Shown here: one piece after another, positions 43,963 through 52,900 of the stretch | How the letters are laid out: each line of letters opens with the position of its first letter | Numbering within the stretch: the first letter of the stretch is position 1 | NCBI RefSeq assembly: GCF_000337595.1 | Contig: NZ_AOIL01000067.1 | Coordinates: 264,240 to 328,239 of the forward strand | From: Natrialba taiwanensis DSM 12281 | GTDB taxonomy: Archaea; Halobacteriota; Halobacteria; Halobacteriales; Natrialbaceae | DNA: 64,000 nt | Reading direction: 5' to 3' | The notes under the pieces: generated by a model | What the model saw: only the letters and a program-made list of their open reading frames with translations | What the model was told of the DNA's origin: nothing | The model's database searches: none | Translations under genes and position numbers: made by a program

Positions 43963-44952
43963 TCACATCGTCTGTCCTTTCGCGAACTGTTCTCCGAACA
44001 TGATGTACACGAGAATCGTCGGGAGCGCTGCGATGAACGCGCCAGCCATCTGCACGCCGTAGTCAGTCGCCATCGCGCCCTGGAGTGCGTTTAACTCGAG
44101 GGTGACGACGTAGTTCGCGCGGTCGCTGAGCAGGACGAGCGCGAACAGGAAGTCGTTCCAGATCTGCGTGAACTGGTAGATCAGCGTCACGGCGAACATC
44201 GGAACCGAGAGCGGCAGGACGATCTTCCGGTAGATCCGGGCGAGGCTCGCGCCGTCGAGGCGCGCCGCCTCGATGAGTTCGTCGTCGAGCGTCTGGTAGT
44301 ACGATCGAAAGAGGACCGTACAGATCGGGGTCCCGTAGGCGATGTGGGTGATTATCAGTTCGACGAGTTCACCGCGTTCGTGGAGCCCCGAGATGTCGAC
44401 GATCGACCAGAACTGACGGAGCGGGACGAGGACGGCCTGGTAGGGAATGAAGACGGCTGCGAGGAACAGCGCGAGCAAGAATGCCTGCCCGCGCCAGTTG
44501 ACCTTGGTCAGGCCGTAGGCGGCCAGGCTGCCGAGGAGTGCCGAGAAGACGGCTGCGGGGATCGTCAGCGCGAAGCTGTTTATCATCCCCATGGCGAGTT
44601 CGCCGCCGGCGGTGAACCAGGGGTCGACAGTGAATCCGTCCAGATGTGGGAACGAAAGCAGTTCGATCGGCGGCTGTAGCGGTGAGGTCTCACGGTACGC
44701 TTCCTGGGTCTTGAACGCGGTCGTGAGCCCGCCGTACAGCGGGGAGAGGTAGCCAATCACGAGTGCAAGCAATGCGCCGTAGAGCGCGAGCCGACCGGGG
44801 CCGATCCGCGGGAGACGCGAGGAGTCGTCGGTCGCTGGTTCCGTTTCCGTTTCCGTGTCCGTCTGCGTGTCCCTGTCTGCGTCCGTGTCGGTGTCGGTAT
44901 CTGCGTCCGCGTCTCTGTCTCTGTCTGTGTGAGCGTCGGTATCGTCCGTCAT
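43963..44952 (-). CDS. Sugar ABC transporter permease (MalG-like)
   Basis: 329 residues, about six membrane helices. The EAA coupling loop reads YYQTLDDELIEAARLDGASL, followed by KIVLPLSVPMFAVTLIYQF, as in MalG-type carbohydrate permeases. The first 45 residues are a strongly acidic Asp/Thr/Glu repeat (TDRDRDADADTDTDTD) not found in bacterial relatives. The ATG overlaps the preceding permease stop by one base (TAATG at 44950-44954). Part of the sugar importer with the ATPase at 42795-43940. Confidence 0.92.
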   Translation of the reverse strand: MTDDTDAHTDRDRDADADTDTDTDADRDTQTDTETETEPATDDSSRLPRIGPGRLALYGALLALVIGYLSPLYGGLTTAFKTQEAYRETSPLQPPIELLSFPHLDGFTVDPWFTAGGELAMGMINSFALTIPAAVFSALLGSLAAYGLTKVNWRGQAFLLALFLAAVFIPYQAVLVPLRQFWSIVDISGLHERGELVELIITHIAYGTPICTVLFRSYYQTLDDELIEAARLDGASLARIYRKIVLPLSVPMFAVTLIYQFTQIWNDFLFALVLLSDRANYVVTLELNALQGAMATDYGVQMAGAFIAALPTILVYIMFGEQFAKGQTM

Positions 44953-45929
44953 TAGAGTGCACCTCGCTTGTACTGCGTGTAAGCGTACGGTCCGATGATC
45001 GTCAGTGCGAGCGCGAACAGGACCACGGCGATCGCAGCGCCGTAGGCCCACTGGCTCGAGGAGAACGCCTCGCGGTACATCGTGACCGCGAGGATGTCGA
45101 CGGAGCGGCCGGGGTTGGTCCCGAACATCACGTAGATGAAGTCGAACGCCTTGAGCGCGAAGACCATCAACACGACGACCGCGCCGATGGTCGAGGACCG
45201 AAGCTGCGGGATGATAACTCGCCAGTACAGCTTCAGTGTCGACGCGCCGTCGATCCGCGCGGCTTCATAGTGTTCGTCCGGAATCGCCCGCAGCCCCGCG
45301 AGGTAGACGATCATACAGTAGCCGCTGAACTGCCAGATGAGCGCGACGATCACCGCCGCGAGTTTGAACTGCGGGTTGCCGATCCAGTTGTGCGCCAGCA
45401 AATCGAGTCCGAAGACGTTCAACGTCGTATTGATCACCCCGTTCGACGCGTACATCCACGACCAGAAGATTGCTGTCACGACGAACGATAGCGCCATCGG
45501 CAGCAGATAGATCGTCCGAAACGCGTTCTCGAAGCGAATCTTCCGATCGACGAGCAGGGCAAGCCCTAGTCCGACGACCAGCGATGATCCCGTGAACGTG
45601 ATGAGAAGCAGGATCGTGTTCCACAGCGACGCCCTGAAGTCCTGGTCCGCCGGCAACTGGCGATACATCTCGAGCGAAAGGTCGGTGTACTCCGGTTGTC
45701 CGAGCCCGGACCAGCCGGTAAACGAGATGGCGATGTTCCAGGCGATTGCCCCGTAGACGAACAGCAGGACGAGCAGCGTCGGTGGCAGCCAGAACGGCAT
45801 CGACTCGACGAAGTCACTGTCTCGAAGCCGGCCGGCGAGCGACCCCTGCGTCTGCGTTCCCTGGGACTGCTCCGTCGCCGTCTCGGATAGCGGGTTGAGC
45901 CGTCGGAGGGAGTTCCGTAACGAGTCCAT
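44952..45929 (-). CDS. Sugar ABC transporter permease (MalF-like)
   Basis: 325 residues. An N-terminal cytoplasmic stretch is followed by WLPPTLLVLLFVYGAIAWNI, the first helix, and then five more. The EAA loop is RAIPDEHYEAARIDGASTLK, followed by WRVIIPQLRSSTIGAVVVLM, as in MalF/UgpA-type permeases. Forms the heterodimeric channel with the product of 43963-44952, to which it is translationally coupled. The gene follows the binding-protein gene by 20 bases. Confidence 0.93.
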   Translation of the reverse strand: MDSLRNSLRRLNPLSETATEQSQGTQTQGSLAGRLRDSDFVESMPFWLPPTLLVLLFVYGAIAWNIAISFTGWSGLGQPEYTDLSLEMYRQLPADQDFRASLWNTILLLITFTGSSLVVGLGLALLVDRKIRFENAFRTIYLLPMALSFVVTAIFWSWMYASNGVINTTLNVFGLDLLAHNWIGNPQFKLAAVIVALIWQFSGYCMIVYLAGLRAIPDEHYEAARIDGASTLKLYWRVIIPQLRSSTIGAVVVLMVFALKAFDFIYVMFGTNPGRSVDILAVTMYREAFSSSQWAYGAAIAVVLFALALTIIGPYAYTQYKRGAL

Positions 45930-45949
45930 AGTGAATCTCTCTTCCAGCG

Positions 45950-47278
45950 TTACTGGAAGCTATTGACGAGTTCGTTGTACGTCTCGTCGACGTTCCAGTT
46001 ATCGATGAAGTTCGAGAACGCGCCCTCGACCTCGGTCTGGGTATCCGGCGCGACTGCCAACCCGTGCGCGATCGACGGCGGCTGTTCGTCCGACTCCTCG
46101 AAGTCAGCCATCTGATCCTGCAGGAACGGGGTGAACGCTTCGTCCGAAACGTCGGTCCGCGGCGGAATCGAGCCCTTGGCCTGGTTGAACCGCTCCTGTG
46201 CGTCTGCGGTACCCGCGTAGCGCAGGAACCGTACGGTCGCGTTCGGCGACGGGTTGAACTTCGGGAACACGAACGAGTCGATGACCATCACGTACATTCC
46301 GTCGGTTCCCGGGAACGGGACGTAATCCCAGTCGTCCCCGTACGCGAGTTCCTCATCCGTCTCGTACTGGCCGGCGGCCCAGTCTCCCTGGTGGAAGAAC
46401 GCGGCCTCGCCAGAGTTGATGTAGTCGCTCGCGTCGTCCCAGTCGTTCATCGAACTCGCGTCCTCGTTGAAGAACTCGCTGTAGTCGACGACGAGTTCAA
46501 GCGAGTCGCGGACTTCGGATTCGTTCTCCTCGACGTTCCCCTCGATGACCGAGTCGTACACATCGGTGCCGTACTCGCCAAGCAGGACCTGCGCCCATAG
46601 CTGGAGCGTCGACCACGACGACTGGGTCTGTTGGGCCATTCCGACGTAGCCCGCCTCGGCGGCGGTCTCCATCGCGTCGATGAGCGCGCTCGGACTGTCG
46701 ATCGATTCGGGATCGATGCCGCTGTCCTCGATAACGTTGGCGTTGTAGAACAGGTTGTTCAGCCGGTGGATGTTGATCGGCACGGCGACGAAGTCGCCGT
46801 CCGGCCGCGCGACCTCGATCGGCCCGTCGAGGTACGCCTCCTCCATCTCGTCGTTCCAGACGTGTCCCTCGATGTCGTAGAGCAGGTCGTCGGCGGTGTA
46901 ATCCGCGAGCGCCTGGCCCGGCCAAACCTGAAACGTGCTCGGCGGATCCTGGTCAACGACCCGGTTTCGAATGTCCGCCTCGAGCGCGCTCCCGGCCCCA
47001 CCCGGTGACGGCGAGGACTCGACGGTAATATCCGGGTACTCTTCCTCGAACCCTTCGACGAGCGCCTCGAAGGCTTCCGCCTCCGCGTCGGCCGTCCACC
47101 AGTGGCCAATCTCGACCGACTCGAACTCGTCGGGATCTTCCTCGAGGAGTTCATCGAGCGGTTCGGCCTCGTTGCCGCCACCGAGACAACCCGCCGCCGC
47201 AGCTAGCCCGAGTGCCCCCGTCGCTTGCAACACCCGCCGTCGTGAGCGTCCGTTCGTGTTAGAATTTTTTCTAACCAT
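45950..47278 (-). CDS. Sugar ABC transporter solute-binding lipoprotein
   Basis: 442 residues from ATG 47278; an upstream TTG at 47284 is less likely. Tat-type leader GRSRRRVLQATGALGLAAAA with lipobox Cys31, then an acidic linker. The mature part has the type-1 extracellular solute-binding fold: SVEIGHWWTADAEAEAFEAL, GFEEEYPDITVESSPSPGGA, AFFHQGDWAAGQYETD and ATVRFLRYAGTADAQERFNQ. It captures a sugar outside the membrane for the two permeases. It has its own TATA-like element near 47311-47319, about 30 bases upstream, so it can be transcribed apart from the dehydrogenase gene ahead. A palindrome overlaps codons 2-7. Confidence 0.93.
   Translation of the reverse strand: MVRKNSNTNGRSRRRVLQATGALGLAAAAGCLGGGNEAEPLDELLEEDPDEFESVEIGHWWTADAEAEAFEALVEGFEEEYPDITVESSPSPGGAGSALEADIRNRVVDQDPPSTFQVWPGQALADYTADDLLYDIEGHVWNDEMEEAYLDGPIEVARPDGDFVAVPINIHRLNNLFYNANVIEDSGIDPESIDSPSALIDAMETAAEAGYVGMAQQTQSSWSTLQLWAQVLLGEYGTDVYDSVIEGNVEENESEVRDSLELVVDYSEFFNEDASSMNDWDDASDYINSGEAAFFHQGDWAAGQYETDEELAYGDDWDYVPFPGTDGMYVMVIDSFVFPKFNPSPNATVRFLRYAGTADAQERFNQAKGSIPPRTDVSDEAFTPFLQDQMADFEESDEQPPSIAHGLAVAPDTQTEVEGAFSNFIDNWNVDETYNELVNSFQ
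47258..47275. promoter_or_regulatory. 18-base palindrome at the start of the binding-protein gene
   Basis: GTTAGAAttttTTCTAAC is a perfect 7+7 dyad with a 4-base centre, immediately inside the coding region (codons 2-7) and about 40 bases past the TATA-like element. The location suits a roadblock operator for a sugar-responsive repressor; it may also be a coincidence of an Arg-Lys-Asn-Ser coding run. Confidence 0.35.
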
Positions 47279-47504
47279 AGTCAACCCTTCTACTGTATGC
47301 GAGATGTGTACATAGTAATAAGGCCTTTGATAATGATGGACAACATTGATTCAGAATATAGTTAATTATATACTCGGGGGAATAGGCCGATAACGGCGGT
47401 TCAGCGGACGATTCGGCTATACGACTGATTCTACGACGCTAGTTGCGCGAAACAAAGGAGTTCGTCCGACGGACGGTTCCGAGGCGGGTCGGTGGGAGCC
47501 GGGT

Positions 47505-48659
47505 TCAGAGATCAGCTTCGGCTCCGGCTTCCGGCTGTTGGTCCGCTTCGGCCTCTTTCTCGACCGGCTGTGGGATGGGCCGCGATTCGATCGACTCGGC
47601 TTGGCCCGTCTCGCTCGAGCGATAAATCGCGTCAATGACGCGCTGGACGGTGAGCGCCTCATCGAGCGTGTTCGTCGTCGGCTCGTTTCCCGTGGCGACG
47701 GCCGTCAGGAACCGCTCATCCTGCTCGAGATAGCCGGTTAGTCCCGTATCGCCCGTACAGGTTGTGTCAGTGTAGTGATCGCCGCCGGCTGCACTCGCAC
47801 CGAGAATCTGGAGCTTCGTATCGCCGATGTCGAACTGTGCGCCGGCCTCGGTGCCGCGGATTCGGAAGTCCATACTCTCCTCGCGGTTCGTCGCCCACGC
47901 GGCCTCGAGCGAGACGGTCTGTCCGTCGGCACAGCGGATGAACGCGCTGACCGAGTCGTCGACATCGTACGTTTCGGCGTTCGCATCCCAGTTGTCGCCG
48001 AACCCGTCAGGGTCCGCGTAGTCCTCGCGCCCGCCGAACGTCGTCCTGGCGATGCCGGAAACTTCGGTGATTTCGGGAAAATCGAGCGCATACAGTGCGA
48101 GGTCGAGCGCGTGAACGCCGATGTCGAGAAGCGCGCCGCCGCCCGAGAGGTCCTTGTTCGTGAACCACGAGCCCGGTCCGGGGACGCCGCGTCGCCGCAC
48201 GTAGTTGGCTTCGATGTGGGTCAGCTCGCCGAACCGACCGCGGGCGTGGTGTTCCTCGAACATCGCCATCGACGCCGCGTGCCGGTTGTGAAAGCCGACC
48301 ATACAGAATCCGTCCGATTCCGCTTCGGCCGCTGCGATCCGTTCTGCACTCTCTAGGGTGTGTGCCAGGGGTTTTTCGACGAGCACGTCACAGCCGGCCT
48401 CGAGTGCGGCGACCGTGATCGGTTCGTGAAATCGGTTCGGCGTCGTCACGACGACCGCATCGACCGCATCGTCGACGACGAGTTCGTCGTGCGTTTCGTA
48501 CGTCTTCGCGTTGAACTCTGCGGCGAAGCGTTCGCGTTGTTCGGGGACGAGATCGACACCGGCGACGACGGTGGCACCGAGTTCTTCGACGTTTCGTGCG
48601 TGGTGGTGACCCATGCCGCCGAGCCCGACGATGCCGACGCCGATGTTCGTTCCGTTCAC
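47505..48659 (-). CDS. Gfo/Idh/MocA family dehydrogenase
   Basis: 384 residues from GTG 48659. The NAD(P)-binding fold opens VGIVGLGGMGHHHARN, with the conserved EKPLAHTLESAERI (Lys of the EKP motif) and the C-terminal GGGALLDIGVHALDLALYAL carrying the catalytic-region Asp and His. Enzymes of this family oxidise sugars or cyclitols, often at C3. The gene is the first of the sugar-uptake run and is divergent from a ThuA-like gene 240 bases away, the same pair as ThuA/ThuB of trehalose catabolism in rhizobia. Substrate is inferred only. Confidence 0.92.
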   Translation of the reverse strand: MNGTNIGVGIVGLGGMGHHHARNVEELGATVVAGVDLVPEQRERFAAEFNAKTYETHDELVVDDAVDAVVVTTPNRFHEPITVAALEAGCDVLVEKPLAHTLESAERIAAAEAESDGFCMVGFHNRHAASMAMFEEHHARGRFGELTHIEANYVRRRGVPGPGSWFTNKDLSGGGALLDIGVHALDLALYALDFPEITEVSGIARTTFGGREDYADPDGFGDNWDANAETYDVDDSVSAFIRCADGQTVSLEAAWATNREESMDFRIRGTEAGAQFDIGDTKLQILGASAAGGDHYTDTTCTGDTGLTGYLEQDERFLTAVATGNEPTTNTLDEALTVQRVIDAIYRSSETGQAESIESRPIPQPVEKEAEADQQPEAGAEADL

Positions 48660-48899
48660 CGAGAACCACCCTGTCGTTGTTGTGAGGGTGGTGTGAGGCG
48701 AGAAATGAGGGTATTCGATGTCGTGAGCGCCCAGTCCCAGTTCATAGAGAGACGCGGGCAGCGATCAAAATAAGGGTTGTGACCGACCCATCCCTCTGCA
48801 TTACTGTGAGTCATCGAATCTGATACGAGTCGCTTGTGTGCCACGTGAACTCGGGACAGACCAGGTGAGCTAAGGACGTCGATGGTGGATCCACATCCA

Positions 48900-49622
48900 A
48901 TGTGTACGATTACGATCTGGAACGAGTTCAGACACGAGCGCGAGGACGAGGAGGTCGCGGCGGTGTATCCGGAGGGGATTCACGAGGCGCTTGCGACCGT
49001 GTTTACCGGTGAGGAAGCCGAGATCGAGGACGGCATCGAGTATGAGGTTCGGACGGCGACACTCGATGAACCGGAACACGGGCTCACCGAGGACGTACTC
49101 GACGCGACCGACGTGTTGCTCTGGTGGGGACACGAGGCGCACGACGAGGTCGAAGACGAGGTTGTCGACCGCGTTCAGGAGCGCGTGCTCGAGGGGATGG
49201 GCTTGCTGGTCCTCCACTCCGCGCATTACTCGAAGATATTCAAGCGGCTGCTCGGAACGTCGTGTAGCCTCCAGTGGCGCGAAGACGGCGGCACGGAACG
49301 GCTGTGGGTCGTCGATCCCGGCCACCCGATCGCGGACGGGCTGGACGAGTGCATCGAGTTGCCGGAGACGGAGATGTACGGCGAGCCGTTCGACGTGCCG
49401 GAGCCGGACCGACTGGTCTTTACGAGCTGGTTCGAGGGCGGCGAAGTATTCAGAAGCGGGTGTTGTTATCGTCGCGGTAGCGGGCGGATCTTCTACTTCC
49501 GACCGGGTCACGAGACGTATCCCATCTACGAGAACGCGGAGATTCGGCGGGTCCTCCGAAACGCTGTCGAGTGGGCGAGTCCCAGGGCGGGCGCGCCGCG
49601 GTCGTTCGGCGAGCGCGAGTGA
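48900..49622 (+). CDS. ThuA-like protein (trehalose utilization family)
   Basis: 240 residues from ATG 48900. The glutamine-amidotransferase-like ThuA fold shows [20 protein letters not shown] and [53 protein letters not shown] and [20 protein letters not shown]. The family is linked to metabolism of 3-keto-disaccharides such as 3-ketotrehalose in bacteria. It faces away from the Gfo/Idh/MocA gene and the importer, a divergent arrangement that shares one control region. The exact reaction is not certain. Confidence 0.9.
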   Translation: MCTITIWNEFRHEREDEEVAAVYPEGIHEALATVFTGEEAEIEDGIEYEVRTATLDEPEHGLTEDVLDATDVLLWWGHEAHDEVEDEVVDRVQERVLEGMGLLVLHSAHYSKIFKRLLGTSCSLQWREDGGTERLWVVDPGHPIADGLDECIELPETEMYGEPFDVPEPDRLVFTSWFEGGEVFRSGCCYRRGSGRIFYFRPGHETYPIYENAEIRRVLRNAVEWASPRAGAPRSFGERE

Positions 49623-49637
49623 GTCGACCGCGCCGGC

Positions 49638-50924
49638 TCAGCCGCTTCGCTGCGTGTCGACCAGTTCGGTGACGACCTCGAGTTCGGTTCCCGTCGCCGC
49701 TTCGAGGCGCTCGCGTACTTGTTCGGCGAAGTCGGGCGGTTCCGTCTCGCCGGGCGGGCGTTCGGAGAGGACGGTTACGACCGGCACGTCGCCGGTGTAG
49801 AGGTCAATCAGTTCGTACTGGACGGAGAGTTCTTGCAGAACGAGATCGTTGAAGGGTGGCTCGTCGCTCATCGCGTCGAGTTCGGTTCGCGCGTCGTGTT
49901 CGACGGCTGCAGTCTGGTAGGTGCCGTAGGTGATGCCACTGAGGATCACCGAGAGGACGGCGATAGCGACGACCAGCACGACGATCCGCGAGCGAAGGCG
50001 GCCGTAGACGCGGTCGACGCTCCCGACGCGGTGCGGTCGGTAGCCGGAGAGCCAGAGCAGGAGTAACGCGGTGAGGTTGATCGAGAGCAGGTTGACCAGG
50101 ACGAGCGTGCCGGCAGTGACGACGACCTCCGGATGCCCCCAGGCGATTCCGAGGCCCACCGTCGCGGCCGGCGGCACGAGCGCGACGGCGATTGCAACGC
50201 CGACGAGGACCGAGCCGACGTTGCGGATGAGGCTGATGACGCCGGCGACGCCGGACCCGAGCGCGAGAAACAGCGCCAGCGCGTTCGGCGTGATCCGCTC
50301 GCGGATCTGTGGCACCGTCGTGATGTCAAAGCCCGGCGGCAGCAACACCGTTCCCCTGAGGAGCCACCCCAACAGCGCCGCCGTTGCGACGGCGACGAGG
50401 AGGCCGACGACTTGCAAGACGACCCCGCGTCTCGCGAGTTCGTCGTCGCCGACGACGACGCCGACGCTCGCCGCGAGCGCGGGTCCCATAAGCGGTGCGA
50501 CGACCATCGCGCCGATGATCGTCGCCGCGGAGTCGAGCAACAGGCCGGCCGTCGCGATGACCGTACTGACGATGAGCAGCGTGTAGTATGTTGAACTCGC
50601 GGGCGCGAGCGCCACCGCCTGGGACTGCAACTCTTCGCGGGAGATTCGGGTGCCGGAAAACCGGCCGAGCAGGTCGTCGGTCCGGTCGGAAACGATCGTC
50701 TCTGCGGACGTGACCACCGTGTAGGAGGACTCATCGAGGCCGGCCTCCCGAAAGTCGGCGACGAGCGGTTCGACGGCGGCCGGCGGGACGGGAATCGAGA
50801 CGAGCGCCTCGAACTCGTCGTTACTCGTCTCTTCGGAGACGGCGTAGTCGACGCCGGCCGCCTCCGCCCGCTCGAGGACGAGTTCGAGATCACCCGCTGG
50901 AACGAACACCTGGACGAGGCGCAT
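49638..50924 (-). CDS. DUF389 / TIGR00341 family membrane protein
   Basis: 428 residues. An N-terminal soluble alpha/beta domain (about 1-90; VQVFVPAGDLELVLERAEAA) is followed by about eight helices: TAGLLLDSAATIIGAMVVAP and LMGPALAASVGVVVGDDELA are the family hallmark (AMxxAPLMGP). A C-terminal soluble region ends ATGTELEVVTELVDTQRSG. The function is unknown. ATG 50924 is used since upstream codons do not fit the family. Confidence 0.9.
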   Translation of the reverse strand: MRLVQVFVPAGDLELVLERAEAAGVDYAVSEETSNDEFEALVSIPVPPAAVEPLVADFREAGLDESSYTVVTSAETIVSDRTDDLLGRFSGTRISREELQSQAVALAPASSTYYTLLIVSTVIATAGLLLDSAATIIGAMVVAPLMGPALAASVGVVVGDDELARRGVVLQVVGLLVAVATAALLGWLLRGTVLLPPGFDITTVPQIRERITPNALALFLALGSGVAGVISLIRNVGSVLVGVAIAVALVPPAATVGLGIAWGHPEVVVTAGTLVLVNLLSINLTALLLLWLSGYRPHRVGSVDRVYGRLRSRIVVLVVAIAVLSVILSGITYGTYQTAAVEHDARTELDAMSDEPPFNDLVLQELSVQYELIDLYTGDVPVVTVLSERPPGETEPPDFAEQVRERLEAATGTELEVVTELVDTQRSG

Positions 50925-51112
50925 ACTCCCAGTACGACGGACACCGGCATAGACTGTCGTCACGGGATCGTGACCGTCAGCGATGCTGACCGCTCGTCGT
51001 CTCGGGTTCGATGGGGGCCGACGACGTAGTGAAACAGCGACCCAGTACCGGCGAATCGATGCCACGATGAAACGTCGAATCAGCGGGCGACGCGAAACTG
51101 GAAGCCGGACAC

Positions 51113-51964
51113 TCAGAACGTCTCTCGTCCCTCGTCGGTGATCACGCTCTCGAGCAACGCCACCGGTGTCGCATCGTAGGTCGGGTTCTCCACGTCGAAT
51201 CCCTCCGCCGGTTCCGGCATGACCTCGCTGCCCGACCTGAACTCGTTCTCGAAAACGAAGCCCTCGCTGACGATTTTTGAGGCCGATCCGAGGACGGTCA
51301 CCGGAACGTCGAGTTCGTTCGCGGTCGCCGCGATCGGGAACGTCCCGACGCGGTTGTAGAGGGTGTCCTCGACGATGCAGTCCATGCCGACGACGACGCG
51401 GTCACACTCCTCGAGATAGTAGCCGTTCGCGCTGTCGGCGATCAGCGTCGCCTCGACGCCGTCGAGGTCGGCGAGTCGGCGAGCCGTCTTGCGGCCAATG
51501 TAACGCGGTCGCGCTTCGGTGACGTAAACATCGAAGGTCTTGCCCGCGTCCGTCGCCTGCTCGAGCGCCTCGATGACGGTCGAGGAGTAGTCGTGGGTCA
51601 GCAGCGTCGCGCCGTCATCGAGGCGGGAAACGGCGTTCTCAGCCGCTCGCTCCTTGGCGGATTCGACCCGCGAGACGACCGCGTCGATCTCCTCCTGGGT
51701 CAGTATCTTCGCTTCCGTCACGGTCTCGGGGTCGGCCTCGGTCACGGCCGCCACGACCTGGCGAACCGCGTTCTGGAGCGACGCGTGGGAGGGGTTCGCC
51801 CGCCGGAGCACCGAGCCGTTTCGCTCGAGCGCGCGAACGTACTCCTCGGCGGTCGCAAACTCTCGATCGAGCAGTTCCTCGAGCGCCCGCGTCGCGTTTA
51901 CGGCGACTACCGAGGAGCTGTGCGTCTGCATCTCCTGAATCTCCTCGACCGTCTCGTCGATCAT
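51113..51964 (-). CDS. eIF-2B alpha/beta/delta-like protein
   Basis: 283 residues. Shares the fold of eukaryotic eIF-2B regulatory subunits, methylthioribose-1-phosphate isomerase and archaeal ribose-1,5-bisphosphate isomerase. Pattern: HSSSVVAVNATRALEELLDR, GATLLTHDYSSTVIEALEQA, VYVTEARPRYIGRKTARRLA, and VVVGMDCIVEDTLYNRVGTF. The motif GxMDxIxxDxxxxNRVGT is close to the isomerase active site, with Cys and Asp as written here (GMDCIVEDTLYNRVGT). Whether it acts in translation or as a sugar-phosphate isomerase is not decidable from sequence. Confidence 0.88.
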   Translation of the reverse strand: MIDETVEEIQEMQTHSSSVVAVNATRALEELLDREFATAEEYVRALERNGSVLRRANPSHASLQNAVRQVVAAVTEADPETVTEAKILTQEEIDAVVSRVESAKERAAENAVSRLDDGATLLTHDYSSTVIEALEQATDAGKTFDVYVTEARPRYIGRKTARRLADLDGVEATLIADSANGYYLEECDRVVVGMDCIVEDTLYNRVGTFPIAATANELDVPVTVLGSASKIVSEGFVFENEFRSGSEVMPEPAEGFDVENPTYDATPVALLESVITDEGRETF

Positions 51965-52051
51965 ACCTGCATGGATTCCCGTAAGCGCAAAAGGTGTTCC
52001 GGGTCCGGCGATCGAATCAGCCCTGTTCAGTCAGCGATCGACACCGCGAGT

Positions 52052-52390
52052 TCACTCCGCAGCCTCGAATCCAAAGAGTCGCTGTAACTCCCGTTCGATC
52101 CGCTCGGTGAACACGGAGAGCACGGCCTCGAACTCGTCGTCGTCAACGGCATCGACTCGCTCCCGCGGGTTCTCGGGAAGGGAAACGCTGAACTCGCCGT
52201 TCCCTTCGTACACCGGTTCGCTCTCGCTCAACACCTGTCGGTCGATCGCTCGAAGGACCTCGGAATCGACCTGCCCGTGGAGTTGCTGATAGGCGTTCGA
52301 GTACGCTTCTTCGAGTTCGTCGAAGTAGTGGACGTATTTCTCCTCGAATTTTTCAGGGTCGAACTCGGTGGCGGGTTCGGATCCGGTCAT
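52052..52390 (-). CDS. Small haloarchaeal protein (DUF5783-like)
   Basis: 112 residues from ATG 52390. EFDPEKFEEKYVHYFDELEE and AYSNAYQQLHGQVDSEVLRA, DRQVLSESEPVYEGNGEFSV and IERELQRLFGFEAAE fit a haloarchaeal-only family I recall as DUF5783. Predicted mostly helical, soluble. The function is unknown. Confidence 0.82.
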   Translation of the reverse strand: MTGSEPATEFDPEKFEEKYVHYFDELEEAYSNAYQQLHGQVDSEVLRAIDRQVLSESEPVYEGNGEFSVSLPENPRERVDAVDDDEFEAVLSVFTERIERELQRLFGFEAAE

Positions 52391-52494
52391 AGCCGTCCGT
52401 CCGGTCGCCAATCGGTAAACAGTTCGGTCCCGGCGGTGATGGCAGTCACGGCGACCGCATCCTTACGGTTCATGCCATCCTAGATCCGCCACCG

Positions 52495-52827
52495 ATGGCT
52501 TCTGTCACTGTCCGGTACACTTGCCCCCACTGCGACGCCGTCCACAGCATCGAACGCGCCCCCGACCTCGCGGACCGCTCGGTCACGAAACACGCACAGC
52601 CGGGCTGGGAGTACGCCACGCCGACCGACGACCTGGAAACCCGCGAATCTGTGGACGGAATCGCCTTTCTCTGCGGCGAAGACGCCACCGTCACCGATCG
52701 TACGGGCTCCCCGATCGAGGGCTGTGGCCGCCCGTTCTATCTCAATTTCGTCCGCTACGAGCGCGGCGTTGAACTCGAGCCAGATCCGCCGACGTACGGC
52801 GGGCCGCGGTTCGACTTCAACCCCTGA
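52495..52827 (+). CDS. Small zinc-ribbon-like protein
   Basis: 110 residues. RYTCPHCDAVHSIERAPDLA at the start supplies CxxC, and FLCGEDATVTDRTGSPIEGC near residues 60-80 supplies two more Cys that could complete a zinc site. The remainder (GCGRPFYLNFVRYERGVELE) is beta-rich. I do not recognise a characterised family. It stands between an opposite-strand small gene and mrp. Confidence 0.75.
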   Translation: MASVTVRYTCPHCDAVHSIERAPDLADRSVTKHAQPGWEYATPTDDLETRESVDGIAFLCGEDATVTDRTGSPIEGCGRPFYLNFVRYERGVELEPDPPTYGGPRFDFNP

Positions 52828-52900
52828 TCCCTGAGTCGACCGGCCGTGTCGTCGCCCCCGCGAACACAACCCTTTTCGACGCCCGGTGGTACCTTCAGAC

